The notes: generated by a model from the letters alone, not told the origin. A stretch of 64,000 nt of DNA from Diogma glabrata (GCA_963693315.1 OY856187.1:48768201-48832200); one strand, 5' to 3'; shown: positions 10,786-21,098, counted from the stretch's first letter. Numbers and translations: made by a program.

Positions 10786-11330
10786 ATCCTTGCCGATTTC
10801 ATGTGATGATTACCACATATTTTATACTTCGTGAGGCGCCTGTCCTTGACGAGTCCGAAAACTTTTGTTTTGTCATTTTTCTCGATTCGGCCGCTTTTTC
10901 GTTCGGCAAGCTCCGAAAAGTGCCGATTGCGCGGGATCTTGTAAATTTTTTTTTTTTACTGTGAGGGTTGGAAATTTGTTTTAGAACACGAGGGTAACCT
11001 TGTCCGACCAAAATTTGTCCGTTATTGTCTAGTCCGACAACCCAAAAATCCAAAATGTCAGTTGTCGGACTCGACAATAGCAAACACATTTTGGTCGGAC
11101 AAGCTTACCCTCGTGTTCTAAAACAAATTTCCAACCCTCACAGTTAAAAAAAAAATGTGGTAGCAAATTTACAAGATTGCGGCATTTTTCGGAGCTTGTC
11201 GAACGAAAAAGCGGCCGATTTGAGGAAAATGGCAGAACAAAAGTTTTTGGACTCGTCAAGGAGAGGCGCCTCACGAAGTATAAAACATGTGGTAATCATC
11301 ACATGAAATCGGGGCCGGCCCAGGGACTAT
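10786..11330. mobile_element. Foldback MITE, copy 1 (long palindrome)
   Basis: Nearly the whole segment is one imperfect palindrome centred near 11,050. The left arm runs from CCGATTTCATGTGATGATTA and the right arm ends TAATCATCACATGAAATCGG. GTCCGACAAC and GTTGTCGGAC bound the loop. Short frames on both strands are artefacts of the symmetry. A second, more complete copy lies at 59,878-60,438. The right end retains CCCAGGGAC; the left end is truncated before the matching GTCCCTGGG. Confidence 0.85.
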
Positions 11331-11755
11331 AAGAAATTTCGAGCCACCCTGTAAAAAGTACGCATTAATTTATTTTATTATACTAACGATTACTGAAGTT
11401 TCAAAAAAATCAAAAATGGTTCGGTTCAAATTTCTTATTTTATCGGTGTCTTTATTCGATTTTCCATCTATATTCATTTAATCTAAGATTCCATACAACG
11501 CGGTACGAAATCATTAAATTTATATTAGTTCTCAGTTTCTCATAACGCGTATTCCATATAACGAGAAAACGGTTTCCATATAACGCGATGTAAGTTTATA
11601 TGATTTTTCTTGTATATTTCTTTGTTTCTCATAACGCGGTTTCCATATAACGCGGGACGAATTAATCGCGTTATAGGAGAGTTGACGTAATTTGTATTTA
11701 TTGCGAAACTTATAACAATTAAAATAAAATATTTAAAATAATATGAATTCATAAT

Positions 11756-12166
11756 GTTTATTTTCCAATTTAAACCATTTACAGTTGGTGTAATTGAATC
11801 TTTCTTTAGTCACCCTAAACTACTTTTGCTAATATTTAACGAGATGTATCATTTTGCGTATAATTTGAATCAATTTTCAAATGGTTTTGCTATTGAAATT
11901 TCCAAGTAAAAAATCATTTTTATGTGCCAATGGTCTACCAATATAAAAAGTCTACAACACAACTTTATTTAAATTATTTCTCTCAGTTTGTTGTTTTACT
12001 TTCACGGAACCCTCAGCGAGCGAATTTTATTCACACTTGGCTGACCATTTTTTTTTTGTGTTATATTTGATCCGTTTTTGGTTATTTTATACACGCGGTC
12101 TGTGTATTTGTGCTGGGGTGGCAGGTACACTTCCTCAAACCCACATGCTGAAGCCAGTTTAGGGTT
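11756..12166 (+). other. Probable 5' leader/LTR remnant of the decayed plus-strand gypsy element
   Basis: No coding sequence. It lies directly left of the intact gypsy insertion, whose GGTT duplication joins it to the gag-like remnant at 17,863. The second half (about 12,000-12,166) is less AT-rich and would be the leader of that relic by position. Its own LTR could not be delimited. Confidence 0.4.
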
Positions 12167-12546
12167 TATAGTTTTCCGTCAACCCTGGGGTTGCAGAATC
12201 TATTTTCACTCTTGGCACATCTGATTTCACCAGATCTTTTTAATTATTTAAACAAAATATAATATTAATTTTGTTATACATTTATTTATACAGAACGTAA
12301 TTATTAACAATGTTTTATTTTTAATTTCTTAAAACTGATTGATTGGAAAATAAGCAATACCTATCAATTATATAAAATAATTTATTTTGGTTGTGTCTTG
12401 ATTGTGTATTTGTGTTAAAACATAAAACAAGTAATTTGACTTCCAATATTATTTTATGATTATTTGATTGCGATTTTGGATTGAGACATAAGTGATGTCG
12501 TTCATATAGTAGCGCATCTGGAATAGTTAATATTCGAGTCGCTACA
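12167..12546 (-). repeat. 3' LTR
   Basis: 380 bp; in element orientation it starts TGTAGCGACTCG and ends GGAAAACTATA. It is the same length as the 5' LTR with one visible substitution. It abuts the polypurine tract on its inner side and the GGTT duplication on its outer side. Confidence 0.93.
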
Positions 12547-12562
12547 GTACCCCCTTCCAAAT
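12547..12562 (-). promoter_or_regulatory. Polypurine tract
   Basis: In element orientation the purine run TTTGGAAGGGGGTAC lies immediately upstream of the 3' LTR start (TGTAG), the expected place and composition for plus-strand DNA priming. Confidence 0.8.
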
Positions 12563-12592
12563 GATTACTCCGTGGTGAAATAAATAATGGCG

Positions 12593-15500
12593 TTATGATA
12601 CGAACCGGTTTGCTGTTTCGTCAAAACGGACAGTTCTGCGTGTACGAATAGCTGTGATGTGATTAGCCGTACACAAGATACCATACGCTGGTTTTAACCT
12701 ATCGATAGAAACAGATTGTTGTTTACCTTTGATTGATATTACGAACTGTTTTCGTAATCGGCGTATGACCTTGTATGGACCCTCATATGGAGTTTGTAGT
12801 CCTGTGCGAATCCTATCAACCCTGACGAAAACGTAGTCACAGTTGTCTAGTGATTTTGGGACAAAAATATCAGTTTGTTTATTCTGCCGTGTAGCAGTTG
12901 GAATTAGGTTTTGCATTGTATTGCGAAGTTGATTAATAACTGTATCATGAGTAGGCAGCTGTGAAAGAGGATTTTCAACGAAGAATTCACCGGGCAGTTT
13001 CAGTGTTTGTCCGTAGACAAGTTCTGCGGGTGAGCACTTCAGATCTTCTTTCACTGTAGCTCGAATACCTAAAAGTATGATTGGTATTTCGGAGCTCCAC
13101 TGAGTAGTGTTGCCTCTGGCCATTAGTGCAGCTTTTAGCTGTCGATGAAAACGTTCTACCATTCCGTTCGCTTGTGGGTGGTAGGCCGTTGTACGTATCC
13201 GATGAGAGCCTAAAAGTTTCGTTAACTCAGAAAAAAGTTTTGACTCGAATTGTGTTCCCTGATCGGTTGTGATGTGCAATGGAACACCGAATCGTGATAC
13301 GTAATTGTTGACAAATGTCGTGGCTATGGTAGCAGCGGACATGTCAGACATAGTAAAAGCTTCTGGCCATCGAGTGAATCGATCAACGCAAGTTAAAACA
13401 TAAGAACATCCATTAGAAGGAGGAAGAGGTCCTACAATATCTATATGGATGTGTTCGAATCGAGATTGTGTAACTTCAAATTGTCCAGTAGGACTTTTTG
13501 TGTGCCGTTGGACCTTAGAGCGTTGGCAAGATAAACAAGATTTTGTCCAGTAATTAATATCTTTATTTATACTGGGCCAAAAATATCTAGCTGTAATCAA
13601 TTTACGTGTACCATTGACACCAGGATGTGACAAGTTGTGTAAAGCATTAAAGATAGATTTTCGTAATGGTTCTGCGATGTATGGGCGATTGTTACCCGTT
13701 GATGTTTCGCATACTATTTCGAAACCTGGAAGTTTAAAAAGCTCTAGCTTCATTGATGAACTAGCGTAACATACGGAACCAGAAAGTAAATTCTGAAGTT
13801 CTAAGTCTGCTTTTTGTGCGGCGATGATAGCATCGTAGTTGAAATGTGTCTCAACTGATGCAGTTTCGCTGTCGGATGCACGAGATAATGCATCGGCGAC
13901 AGTATTATCTCTACCTTGTACATGTTGGATATCGGTAGTAAATTGACTTATGAAATCTAAATGGCGAGATTGCCTTGGATTTCGTTCAGTTTTAGACTGT
14001 ATTGCACGTGTGAGAGGCTTGTGGTCGGTGTATATAGTGAATTCACGACCTTCGACAAAATACCTGAAGTGTTTTAAAGCTAGGTAAATTGCGAGTAGCT
14101 CTCGATCGAATGCAGAATACTTAATTTCAGCATCAGTAAGTTTCTTCGAGAAAAATCCCAGCGGTTCCCAACAATCATTATTACGTTGTTGTAACACTGC
14201 TCCGACAGCAATGTTCGATGCATCCGTAGTGATACTGTATTTAGAATCGTTACGTGGGTGTACTAACAACGTGATATTTCCCAATTCAGTTTTTAGCTTA
14301 GTGAATGCGAGATGACATTCGTTTGGCCAAGTAAAATTTTTCAGAGTCTTGGGCTTTTTTAGTAAAGCGGCCAAGTGAGTATGAATTGGGGCGAGCGTTT
14401 CAGCTAGTTTCGGTATGAATCTATGATAATAGTTTATCATACCGACGAATTGCTGAATACGTTTGATTGATGTTGGTGCTGGAAACTCCGTAATGGCATT
14501 AATTCGTTCTTGAGAAGGCAGAATACCATTAGGTGTTATCGTGTGGCTGAGGAATTCGAGAGTGTTTACTCCAAAGACGCATTTTGAACTCTTTATATGA
14601 ACACCAAACTCGCTAGGTTTCTGGAAGAGTTGTTCCAGATGAAGTTTGTGTTGTTCCTCATTTATTGATGCCACTAAGATATCGTCGATATAGACGAATA
14701 CGAAGTCTAAATCTCGAACGATTTCGTTGATGAAACGCTGAAACGTTTGTGCAGCATTACGTAAGCCGAATGGCATTCGAGTGAATTCGAAGAGGCCAAA
14801 TGGAGTGGTAATTGCAGTCTTATGAATATCTTCATTCGCAACCGGAATGAGATGATAAGCTCTGACAAGATCTATCTTGGAGAAAATTTTGCAACCATAC
14901 AAATTCATTGAAAAGTTTTGTATGTGCGGTATCGGATAGCGATCAGGGATAGTGACCGCGTTTAATCTGCGATAGTCTCCACATGGTCTCCAATCGAGAT
15001 CTTTTTTCTTGACCATGTGAAGCGGACATGAAATAGAAGAAGCAGAAGGGCGACAGATACCTAATTCAACCATATGTTGAAGTTCCATAAATGCAGCTTT
15101 TTGACGTATGAGGTCTAATCTGCGTGGTCTTGATACAGGCAAGTGCCCAGTGGTAACAATGTGATGTACCACCTTATGTTTGACCGGTAAATTGTAATTT
15201 GGAGGCGCTGTTAAAGAAGGAAATTTTTTTAGGAGCGTGCCGTACCCGTTGTCGATTGTATAATGGATCGGAGTTGGAGTGTCAACTTGAACCATTGAAG
15301 CATTGATTGACAGCTGAGTTGCTGGATCAATCAGCTTCTGACGTTTGAGATCGACAAGGAGTCCAAATTTACCTAGGAAATCAGCCCCGATTATTGGACG
15401 ATTCACTTCAGCTAGTATAAAAGCATGAGTAAAAGTTCGTTTTAGTCCAATATTTACCTGAAGTAATTTGCTACCATATGTGTTTATTATAGTGCCATTG

Positions 15501-15691
15501 GCAGCTGACAATGTAAGATCTGGGTTTATTCGGCAATTGTAAGTGTAAAAATTGCGAAATGGAACAACAGAGAGATCTGCGCCAGTATCGATTAGAAATG
15601 TAAGGTTATTTTTGGTATCTTTTATAAAAAGGCGACTATAGTTTATATTCTTGTGGTCCGTCGCTTCGACCGCAATACCACTTAGTTTGGG
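12593..15691 (-). CDS. pol: Ty3/gypsy Pol (protease, RT, RNase H, integrase), read by -1 frameshift from gag
   Basis: The frame is open from the slippery site at 15,691 to the stop at 12,593, adding about 1030 residues to Gag. Domains in order: aspartic protease with LIDTGADLS; reverse transcriptase with [46 protein letters not shown] and the catalytic [11 protein letters not shown]; RNase H with [14 protein letters not shown] and YTDHKPL; integrase with an H-H-C-C finger (HPGVNG ... CLSCQRSK) and a D,D35E core ([17 protein letters not shown], then E in NGMVERFH). No stop or frameshift is seen. All catalytic residues are present, so the product should be functional if expressed. It copies the element RNA and integrates the cDNA. 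There is no chromodomain motif at the C-terminus. Confidence 0.95.
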   Translation of the reverse strand, partial: PKLSGIAVEATDHKNINYSRLFIKDTKNNLTFLIDTGADLSVVPFRNFYTYNCRINPDLTLSAANGTIINTYGSKLLQVNIGLKRTFTHAFILAEVNRPIIGADFLGKFGLLVDLKRQKLIDPATQLSINASMVQVDTPTPIHYTIDNGYGTLLKKFPSLTAPPNYNLPVKHKVVHHIVTTGHLPVSRPRRLDLIRQKAAFMELQHMVELGICRPSASSISCPLHMVKKKDLDWRPCGDYRRLNAVTIPDRYPIPHIQNFSMNLYGCKIFSKIDLVRAYHLIPVANEDIHKTAITTPFGLFEFTRMPFGLRNAAQTFQRFINEIVRDLDFVFVYIDDILVASINEEQHKLHLEQLFQKPSEFGVHIKSSKCVFGVNTLEFLSHTITPNGILPSQERINAITEFPAPTSIKRIQQFVGMINYYHRFIPKLAETLAPIHTHLAALLKKPKTLKNFTWPNECHLAFTKLKTELGNITLLVHPRNDSKYSITTDASNIAVGAVLQQRNNDCWEPLGFFSKKLTDAEIKYSAFDRELLAIYLALKHFRYFVEGREFTIYTDHKPLTRAIQSKTERNPRQSRHLDFISQFTTDIQHVQGRDNTVADALSRASDSETASVETHFNYDAIIAAQKADLELQNLLSGSVCYASSSMKLELFKLPGFEIVCETSTGNNRPYIAEPLRKSIFNALHNLSHPGVNGTRKLITARYFWPSINKDINYWTKSCLSCQRSKVQRHTKSPTGQFEVTQSRFEHIHIDIVGPLPPSNGCSYVLTCVDRFTRWPEAFTMSDMSAATIATTFVNNYVSRFGVPLHITTDQGTQFESKLFSELTKLLGSHRIRTTAYHPQANGMVERFHRQLKAALMARGNTTQWSSEIPIILLGIRATVKEDLKCSPAELVYGQTLKLPGEFFVENPLSQLPTHDTVINQLRNTMQNLIPTATRQNKQTDIFVPKSLDNCDYVFVRVDRIRTGLQTPYEGPYKVIRRLRKQFVISIKGKQQSVSIDRLKPAYGILCTANHITAIRTRRTVRFDETANRFVS

Positions 15692-16602
15692 TCATTTTCC
15701 AGTTTTTCTGAAGCTGATGGCTTCATTGCTTTTGGATGTTCACACGGTAGCTTGCAGTGTTCTGCGCGATCGCCATGTCTACGATGAAACCAACAGTATC
15801 GTTGCTTGTTTCGTCCTAAACGAGAGTGAGAATTGCTACGGTCTCTAGAGTGTGAAGAAAATCTTCGGCTCGTAGAGCGACCTCTCAGCTGAGTAGACAA
15901 TCGTGTAAGCATTTGTTCCATTCGAGACATGCGCTGTTCTAAACTCGTTCCACGTGATGGTGACTGGTGACTACCGTGACGGTTTCTATTCGGACCCTGA
16001 AAATCGAATTTTTCGGTTGACCGTGATTGGCGTGACATTGCATTCACTGAGTTCGAAGCCGATACTGCTTCGTTTAGCTTATCGGCCATTTTTGCTAGTT
16101 CTTCCGAGGTACGGCCTTCTTGTAGTGGTACCAGAGCTATACGTATGAACTCAGGAAGCTTGCGAATCCATAGTGATTGTAGAACTTGTTCCGAAAACCT
16201 TGTTCCAGCTAAACCTTTGATTTGCCGAAACACTTCAGATGGCTTTCTGTCGCCAATAACCGACTTATCGAGGAGTGCTTCCAACTTTTTTTCTTCCGAG
16301 ATGGAATTACGTTCTATTAAAGCTGTTTTTAATGTTGAGTAACGATCGGCTTCAGGTGGGTTTTCGAGTATATCGAGGATAGTTTCGCATATATCAGGTG
16401 GCAAAGATGCAATGGTTAAGCCAAATTTTTGGCTGTCGCTAACAACTTTGTTGATTGCGAACTGTACATCTGCCTGCAAAAACCAAGTCTTCGCGTTGTG
16501 TGGCCAAAACATTGGTAGTCTCACACCCTGAGAAGCGGAAACTTCTGTTGATCCCCCTGGTTTTGCGTCCGATGTGTCCATATCGTTGTTCGGATTTCCC
16601 AT
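15682..16602 (-). CDS. gag: Ty3/gypsy Gag
   Basis: 306 residues starting at an ATG preceded by an A-rich leader. The N-terminal half has the capsid-like pattern of arthropod gypsy elements: [22 protein letters not shown], then [20 protein letters not shown], then [14 protein letters not shown] and [12 protein letters not shown] basic Ser/Arg-rich linker follows (about residues 205-265), and a C-terminal Cys/His cluster, [18 protein letters not shown], replaces a classical CCHC knuckle. Gag forms the particle that packages element RNA. The stop directly follows the slippery heptamer. No inactivating change was seen. Confidence 0.93.
   Translation of the reverse strand: MGNPNNDMDTSDAKPGGSTEVSASQGVRLPMFWPHNAKTWFLQADVQFAINKVVSDSQKFGLTIASLPPDICETILDILENPPEADRYSTLKTALIERNSISEEKKLEALLDKSVIGDRKPSEVFRQIKGLAGTRFSEQVLQSLWIRKLPEFIRIALVPLQEGRTSEELAKMADKLNEAVSASNSVNAMSRQSRSTEKFDFQGPNRNRHGSHQSPSRGTSLEQRMSRMEQMLTRLSTQLRGRSTSRRFSSHSRDRSNSHSRLGRNKQRYCWFHRRHGDRAEHCKLPCEHPKAMKPSASEKLENDPN
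15685..15691 (-). promoter_or_regulatory. -1 ribosomal frameshift site CCCAAAC
   Basis: In the Gag frame the last codons read CCA AAC TAA, preceded by C, giving the X XXY YYZ heptamer C CCA AAC directly before the Gag stop. Slipping back one base enters the pol frame, which is open from here (the codon grid agrees with the pol frame downstream). Both sequence and position fit programmed -1 frameshifting. A downstream pseudoknot was not checked. Confidence 0.85.
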
Positions 16603-17457
16603 TTTTTTTTTTTTAAATATCTTCGTTCAAATATTTGAATGTTAAAAGAAACTATAGGAGAAACCGTTTGTTAACTTAAGCGAATCAAATACAACTCAAT
16701 CTAAATTCGTATTTTGCACTATTAAATCTAGTAAGTAGTAACGTTCTATAAAAAATTTTCGAAAAGAAAGATTTTCTTGTTTTATGTATCGTTTTTTGTA
16801 TTATGTTATGTAATTGTTAATATTTAGATATATTTACAAAAGATAAGAAAATTAACAATAACTTCAAAAAAAAATATTATAAAATTACGGGAATATAATT
16901 AAGCAATTTAAAATATCAAAAAAAATTCATTTAAATATAAATATAATATATTATGTATATATGCGTAACAAAATTTATTTAAAGTTCGTTTTTGTTTTAC
17001 CTTGAAGTTCCTTTTTTTTTGATTGTTTGCGATATTTTAAAGATTAAATTGCTGATCTTTAATTAATTAACTTGTTAAGTTATTGGTTTTTGATTTTGAT
17101 GATATTTTGAAAAATTGTTGCTTCCAATTTAAATTATTGATGTCCCGTTAATTTGGTTTGAAATTTTTGATGATAGTTTGAAAAAGTTAGTTGTTGATAT
17201 TTAATAATTTTATGTTGAAAATGTTGAAAATAATTGCTGTATTCTGCTGTCGATGAATAGTTAAAACATAATTTTATAATGAATGCGAGCTGATTGAGTT
17301 ATTTTTCTTGTTCTGAAACGGTTGACTATGAACCTTTTCAACTGGTATTTCAAAACGTCGTCACTTCATAAATTGCGTAATTGTTTTCAACAGTTCGAGA
17401 GTTAGTTTTTAAACACACACAAAACTAGTTTTTTTCTCTTTTTTTTAACACTGTTTA
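16603..17457 (-). other. Untranslated leader of the gypsy element
   Basis: About 855 bp of AT-rich sequence between the primer-binding site and gag, with no conserved open frame. In related elements this region holds the packaging signal, but no specific motif is recognisable here. Confidence 0.7.
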
Positions 17458-17477
17458 GTTCGCGTTCGGGGTCACCA
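17458..17477 (-). promoter_or_regulatory. tRNA primer-binding site
   Basis: In element orientation the 5' LTR end is followed after one base by TGGTGACCCCGAACGCGAAC. The initial TGG pairs with the CCA end of a tRNA. The primer tRNA identity is not assigned. Confidence 0.8.
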
Positions 17478-17478
17478 C

Positions 17479-17858
17479 TATAGTTTTCCGTCAACCCTGG
17501 GGTTGCAGAATCTATTTTCACTCTTGGCACATCTGACTTCACCAGATCTTTTTAATTATTTAAACAAAATATAATATTAATTTTGTTATACATTTATTTA
17601 TACAGAACGTAATTATTAACAATGTTTTATTTTTAATTTCTTAAAACTGATTGATTGGAAAATAAGCAATACCTATCAATTATATAAAATAATTTATTTT
17701 GGTTGTGTCTTGATTGTGTATTTGTGTTAAAACATAAAACAAGTAATTTGACTTCCAATATTATTTTATGATTATTTGATTGCGATTTTGGATTGAGACA
17801 TAAGTGATGTCGTTCATATAGTAGCGCATCTGGAATAGTTAATATTCGAGTCGCTACA
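17479..17858 (-). repeat. 5' LTR
   Basis: 380 bp, essentially identical to the LTR at 12,167-12,546. Its outer end adjoins the GGTT duplication. Element transcription should start within it, but no confident TATA box was singled out in this AT-rich sequence. Confidence 0.93.
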
Positions 17859-17862
17859 GGTT

Positions 17863-18814
17863 CTCAACCTTGCTAGGTGCGCCGCCTGCTGCTACTGATC
17901 AATTGGTGTTTCCAATGGGCCCAGTTATCCATTACATACTACAAATAGTTGGTAAATTCAGATCTCGTTGAAAAGCCATGGATTCTTCGTTTACTAGTTA
18001 GTGTCAAGCCTGTTTTCGTCCCAATTGAGAGTGACAACACTCAAACACTGCTGCCTATCATGGACAGAGTCTAGGAAGCAGTATCCAGCCCACCTCCTTT
18101 TTTGGCGGCAATATTAATCGTTCCTCAATCGATGGGGTTAATCAACTATCAGCATCAACAGTAAATTATCAAAAATCACAAAGTTTACTAGAGAAGATGG
18201 TTGGGCAATTAACCACTCTTTTAAATGAAATGAAATTAAGACTTGAGCGTTGAAAAACATCAACCATAAATCCAAGGAGAACACCACAATCCTCAAGATA
18301 CTCGTCATTTACGCGCAGGTTCAACAAATCATCCAACCCTACTGAAACACCAAACTTGGACAACCTTTCAGTCCTAAATTAAATGCGACTAACGCTTGAA
18401 TTCGGGCTTCAAGCCGTCTGATCGTCCAGTGTAAAGAAACCAAACTTCAATTCCTCATCGACATGCTGTCGTTTCAGTTATCCCACATCGACCTTTTTCG
18501 ACCTATTATAGGCGCCGATTTTCTGACTAAATTTGGTTTAATAGTTGAACTCAATAAACCTTATAGTAGTGTAAACTATTTCGTGTTTAGATAACACGTT
18601 ATCACTACGTTTGTTTAATGTTCAGGGAACCTTTGTAAATTTATTTTTTTCAGATTTCTCAACCCTAACTCAGGAGTTCGAAACTTGACAACTACCACAA
18701 CTACCTTCATGTCCACGGCAACTGGAAGCTAAAAAGTTCAACATAGCCAAAGATGAGCCAAACACAGCTCAGTTAGGATTGATTAGGCCTTTCTCAGCTT
18801 GTGTTTTATCTCCA
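17863..18814 (+). pseudogene. Decayed plus-strand gypsy element: gag and protease region
   Basis: Degenerate coding remnants with many stops. The clearest is at about 18,505-18,560, where [20 protein letters not shown] parallels [20 protein letters not shown] in the intact element. It ends at 18,814 at the TIR element and resumes at 25,156 with the RT region. The upstream part is the probable leader left of 12,163. It is a different, older gypsy lineage on the opposite strand. Confidence 0.75.
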
Positions 18815-19440
18815 CACTCAGAGAATTCTGTTGTTAAAAACTACCAAAATAGCCATTAGATTAATAATTTGATGATTATTATACAGCTAATCACAATTTG
18901 TGATTATTTTCACTAATTTCGTAATAACAGGCATTATTAAACTAATATTATTTGTTCGTAATATTTACTAACAAAAAAATTTCAAATTTTAAATCTAAAA
19001 ACGATAGCTTTTATATTTATAAAAATTCTTAATGAATTAATAACATAATGAATTAGTTGCATATTAGGTATCCATTGGATAAATGACATATATTATTAGA
19101 ATAATAAAGTTGTTTTTAAAATAATATTAGGTTATCAGATTAATAATACAATCTAATTAGATTAATAATAGGTTCTTATTAAATTGATAATAAAATGTTA
19201 TTAAATTAATAATGGAACTTATATTTTACTTTTTTTAAATAAAAGAGAATATAAATTTTTTATTAACAAGTTTATTTATTTCAGTTATTTTCATTTAGTT
19301 TTAAGGTATTTACATTTCACAGTTTTAATTTTAAAATAATACATAATTTTGTTTTAAAGCATTTTTAAATTTACATGTGACAAAAATTAAAAAAACAAAA
19401 GGAGTTCGTATATGTTCGTATATAAAATAAAAAATATAAT
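18815..19440. repeat. Left subterminal repeat region
   Basis: Multiple degenerate copies of ATTAGATTAATAA and its reverse complement between about 18,860 and 19,210 (for example near 19,137, 19,160 and 19,190). No gene. The same motif set recurs at 24,750-25,140. Confidence 0.65.
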
Positions 19441-19460
19441 AATAGCTATTTATGTACCAA

Positions 19461-19565
19461 GGGCGTTATGCAGGTTATTACGCCCGGAAAGCGACGTAAT
19501 CTAGCCCGAGGGCCTTTGGCCCGAGGGATGGATGTCGCTTGATGGGCGTAATACCCAATAACGCC
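19461..19565. repeat. Extended imperfect hairpin left of the recombinase gene
   Basis: Nested stems occur in order: GGCGTTAT with ATAACGCC, ATTACGCCC with GGGCGTAAT, AAGCGAC with GTCGCTT, and a GGGCC-TTT-GGCCC tip. The outer parts also form two shorter palindromes of 9-bp arms around 5-7-bp spacers, the layout of tyrosine-recombinase core sites. The block is markedly GC-richer than its surroundings. Confidence 0.85.
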
Positions 19566-19580
19566 AGTGGTGCATACAAG

Positions 19581-19594
19581 ATTTTATGCTTCAC
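19581..19594. repeat. 14-bp inverted repeat bracketing the recombinase gene (left)
   Basis: ATTTTATGCTTCAC here matches GTGAAGCATAAAAT at 21,258-21,271 exactly, in reverse orientation. The pair encloses the recombinase gene. Confidence 0.7.
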
Positions 19595-19669
19595 TTAATA
19601 AGCTAAAAACTAAGAAAGAATTTAATTTGTTAGTCTATATTGCTATGCAAAAAAATACAAATGTATCCC

Positions 19670-19800
19670 AGTATGCCAAGAAAATAAATATTTTGAAGTT
19701 TAAATTAATTATTTGTTGTTTGTGCGTTGCTATAAACAAATTCTCCCAAATTTTGTAGCGTAGTTTGCCATGAGAAAAAACAGTTTGAAGTTTCAAATAA
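19670..19800. repeat. Two copies of a 45-bp direct repeat before the recombinase gene
   Basis: Related segments at 19,670-19,715 and 19,761-19,805 share TAGTNTGCCATGAG/AAGAAAA and TTTGAAGTTTNAAAT. A third copy follows the gene at 21,099-21,141 (TAGTATGCGATGAGGATAAA then TTTTGAAGTTTAAA). All are in the same orientation, so copies two and three flank the gene as direct repeats. Confidence 0.6.
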
Positions 19801-19836
19801 TTATTCATCAGAACTCTGAATTAGTCCTAAACAATA

Positions 19837-20836
19837 ATGGATTTGCAATTGCCAGAGTTTATTAAGCAAAATGCTCAAAAAGCAACGGAATCTTTATTGC
19901 CAATTAAATCCAAACAACAATATGATAAAGATTACGGGATTTTTCGTTCATGGAAATCAAGAAATAAAGTACAGGCAGTGAATGAAAATGTGTTGTTAGC
20001 ATACTTTCAAGAATTGGTAATTCTAATTTGTTTATACATTTTAATAAGTAAATTTATTAATTCAATTTTTTATTTAGTCTGAAAAGTATACCCCGAATTC
20101 ACTGTGGACCAAATACTCCATTTTAAAATCTACCCTTACAGTTTACGAAAAAATTGATATTTCAAAATATAACCAATTGCTTTCGTTTTTAAAAACAAAA
20201 TCAAGAGGTTATACGCCAAAAAAATCTCAAGTTTTAACCGGCAATCAGGTTATGGCTTTCATAAAAGATGCTCCGGATGACGTTTATCTGTTGCATAAGG
20301 TAGTTTTGGTTATGGGAGTCTTTGGAGGCTTAAGAAGAGACGAAATGGTAAAAATGTCAGTTGAGGATGTAACTGATAACGGTTCCGTTTTGATTGTAAA
20401 AGTGCCAGAAACTAAAAGTACGTCAAAAGGCTTTACAATCATAGACGAAGAAGAAATGGGTGCTCTGAAAATAGTCCGACAATATATGAATTTAAGGCCA
20501 AATAAAACAAATGGGACACGTTTTTTTCTTACATATAGAAACAGAAAGTGTACAATGCAACCAGTTGGAAAAAATACGATAGGCAGTGTTCCAAACACTA
20601 TTGCTAAGTTCTTAAAATTAGAAACCCCCCATTGTTTGAGACGCACTTCGTCTACTCTCTTAATTGAGGGGGGTGCGTCTTTCGAAACTCTTAAATTGCA
20701 CGGCAAATGGAAGAATGACACTGTAGCACAAGGCTACATAGAAGAAAGCATCACTTCGAAAAATAGAATTTCCAACATGATTGCTAGTGCTGTAGGTTCA
20801 TCTGAAGGAGAAACAAGTGCTATTTCTAGTTTTTAA
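19837..20836 (+). CDS. Crypton-like tyrosine recombinase, one 61-bp intron
   Basis: Exon 1 is 19,837-20,016 (60 codons ending ...AYFQEL); the intron is 20,017-20,077 (GTAATT ... TTTATTTAG, phase 0); exon 2 is 20,078-20,836. The product is 312 residues. The N-terminal about 120 residues are a probable SAM-like core-binding domain; the catalytic domain follows. The tyrosine-recombinase set is complete: Arg146 in GGLRRDE, Lys173 in ETKSTSKG, His245 and Arg248 in HCLRRTSSTLLIEGGAS, His268 and Trp271 in LHGKWKNDTV, and nucleophile Tyr280 in AQGYIEES. Such enzymes cut and rejoin DNA through a phosphotyrosine link. Length, intron and the HxxR...LHGKWK pattern resemble insect Crypton recombinases. 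No stop or frameshift was seen, unlike its neighbours, so it may be recently active or under selection. DIRS/Ngaro is less likely because no RT lies nearby. Confidence 0.88.
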
Positions 20837-21098
20837 ATCATCTCGAATGTTCAAGAACAACCATCAACATCATCAACCTACCCCATATCAAATAAAATGA
20901 TAACTGTATCGGACAATCTTTCCAGTAAATCTGTTGATTTTTCTGGCAAGTTTGAAAATTGCCATTTTTACTTCGAAAAGTTGCATTCTGTATTGAAAAT
21001 TTTGATTTAATTTGAATAAAAATTATAAATTAATAAACATTTTTTAAAACTTTTTAAATTAAAAGCAAAAATACAATTTACGACAAAAACAAACTGTC
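20837..21098 (+). other. 3' flank of the recombinase gene
   Basis: AT-rich sequence with AATAAA-like signals (for example near 21,016). Remnants of longer coding potential may exist at 20,837-21,010, but no frame continues from the stop. Confidence 0.4.

Larger units (their letters stand above)
9355..11687. mobile_element. Non-autonomous pogo/Tigger-type transposon, TA target site
   Basis: Terminal inverted repeats: CAGTCAACTCTCCTATAACG at the left, and GCGTTATAGGAGAGTTGAC plus G at the right. TA flanks both ends (9353-9354, 11,688-11,689). The left Penelope arm preserves the empty site, with a single TA at this position. Both subterminal regions carry repeated ATAACGCG boxes (at least five left, five right). 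There is no transposase frame; the interior is a tRNA-like hairpin, AT-rich filler and a foldback MITE. The TIR pattern and TA TSD fit pogo-group Tc1/mariner elements. Confidence 0.88.
4622..11743. mobile_element. Penelope-like composite: two head-to-head copies with two later insertions
   Basis: The left arm (minus) and right arm (plus) are long inverted copies of one Penelope-like retroelement meeting near 6680. Outermost arms pair: the left sequence around 4665-4735 reappears reversed at about 9321-9352 plus 11,690-11,742. The composite is flanked by an exact 12-bp direct repeat TGAATTCATAAT at 4610-4621 and 11,744-11,755, which I read as the target-site duplication. About 40 bp next to the left TSD has no partner on the right. 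Inverted partial copies are a known Penelope-like structure, attributed to their priming. The right arm was later hit by a LINE fragment and a pogo-type element. Confidence 0.85.
12167..17858 (-). mobile_element. Apparently intact Ty3/gypsy LTR retrotransposon
   Basis: A complete 5692-bp element on the minus strand: 5' LTR at 17,479-17,858, primer-binding site, leader, gag, -1 frameshift site, pol, polypurine tract and 3' LTR at 12,167-12,546. The two 380-bp LTRs differ at one position by eye (T at 12,225 versus C at 17,537). A 4-bp duplication GGTT flanks it (12,163-12,166 and 17,859-17,862). Both long frames are uninterrupted. All this points to a very recent, possibly still competent insertion into an old gypsy relic. 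No env-like third frame is present. Confidence 0.93.

Noticed and set aside
10764..11274. Overlapping frames on both strands in the foldback MITE, and their counterparts at 59,870-60,460
   Set aside because: Mirror frames produced by the palindrome; no conserved domain.
20284..20721. 145-residue minus-strand frame opposite the recombinase
   Set aside because: Shadow of the plus-strand recombinase gene, which has complete catalytic residues and a proper intron.
19837..20836. DIRS or Ngaro retrotransposon recombinase
   Set aside because: No reverse transcriptase or RNase H of that type lies within reach, and the gene has its own flanking sites.
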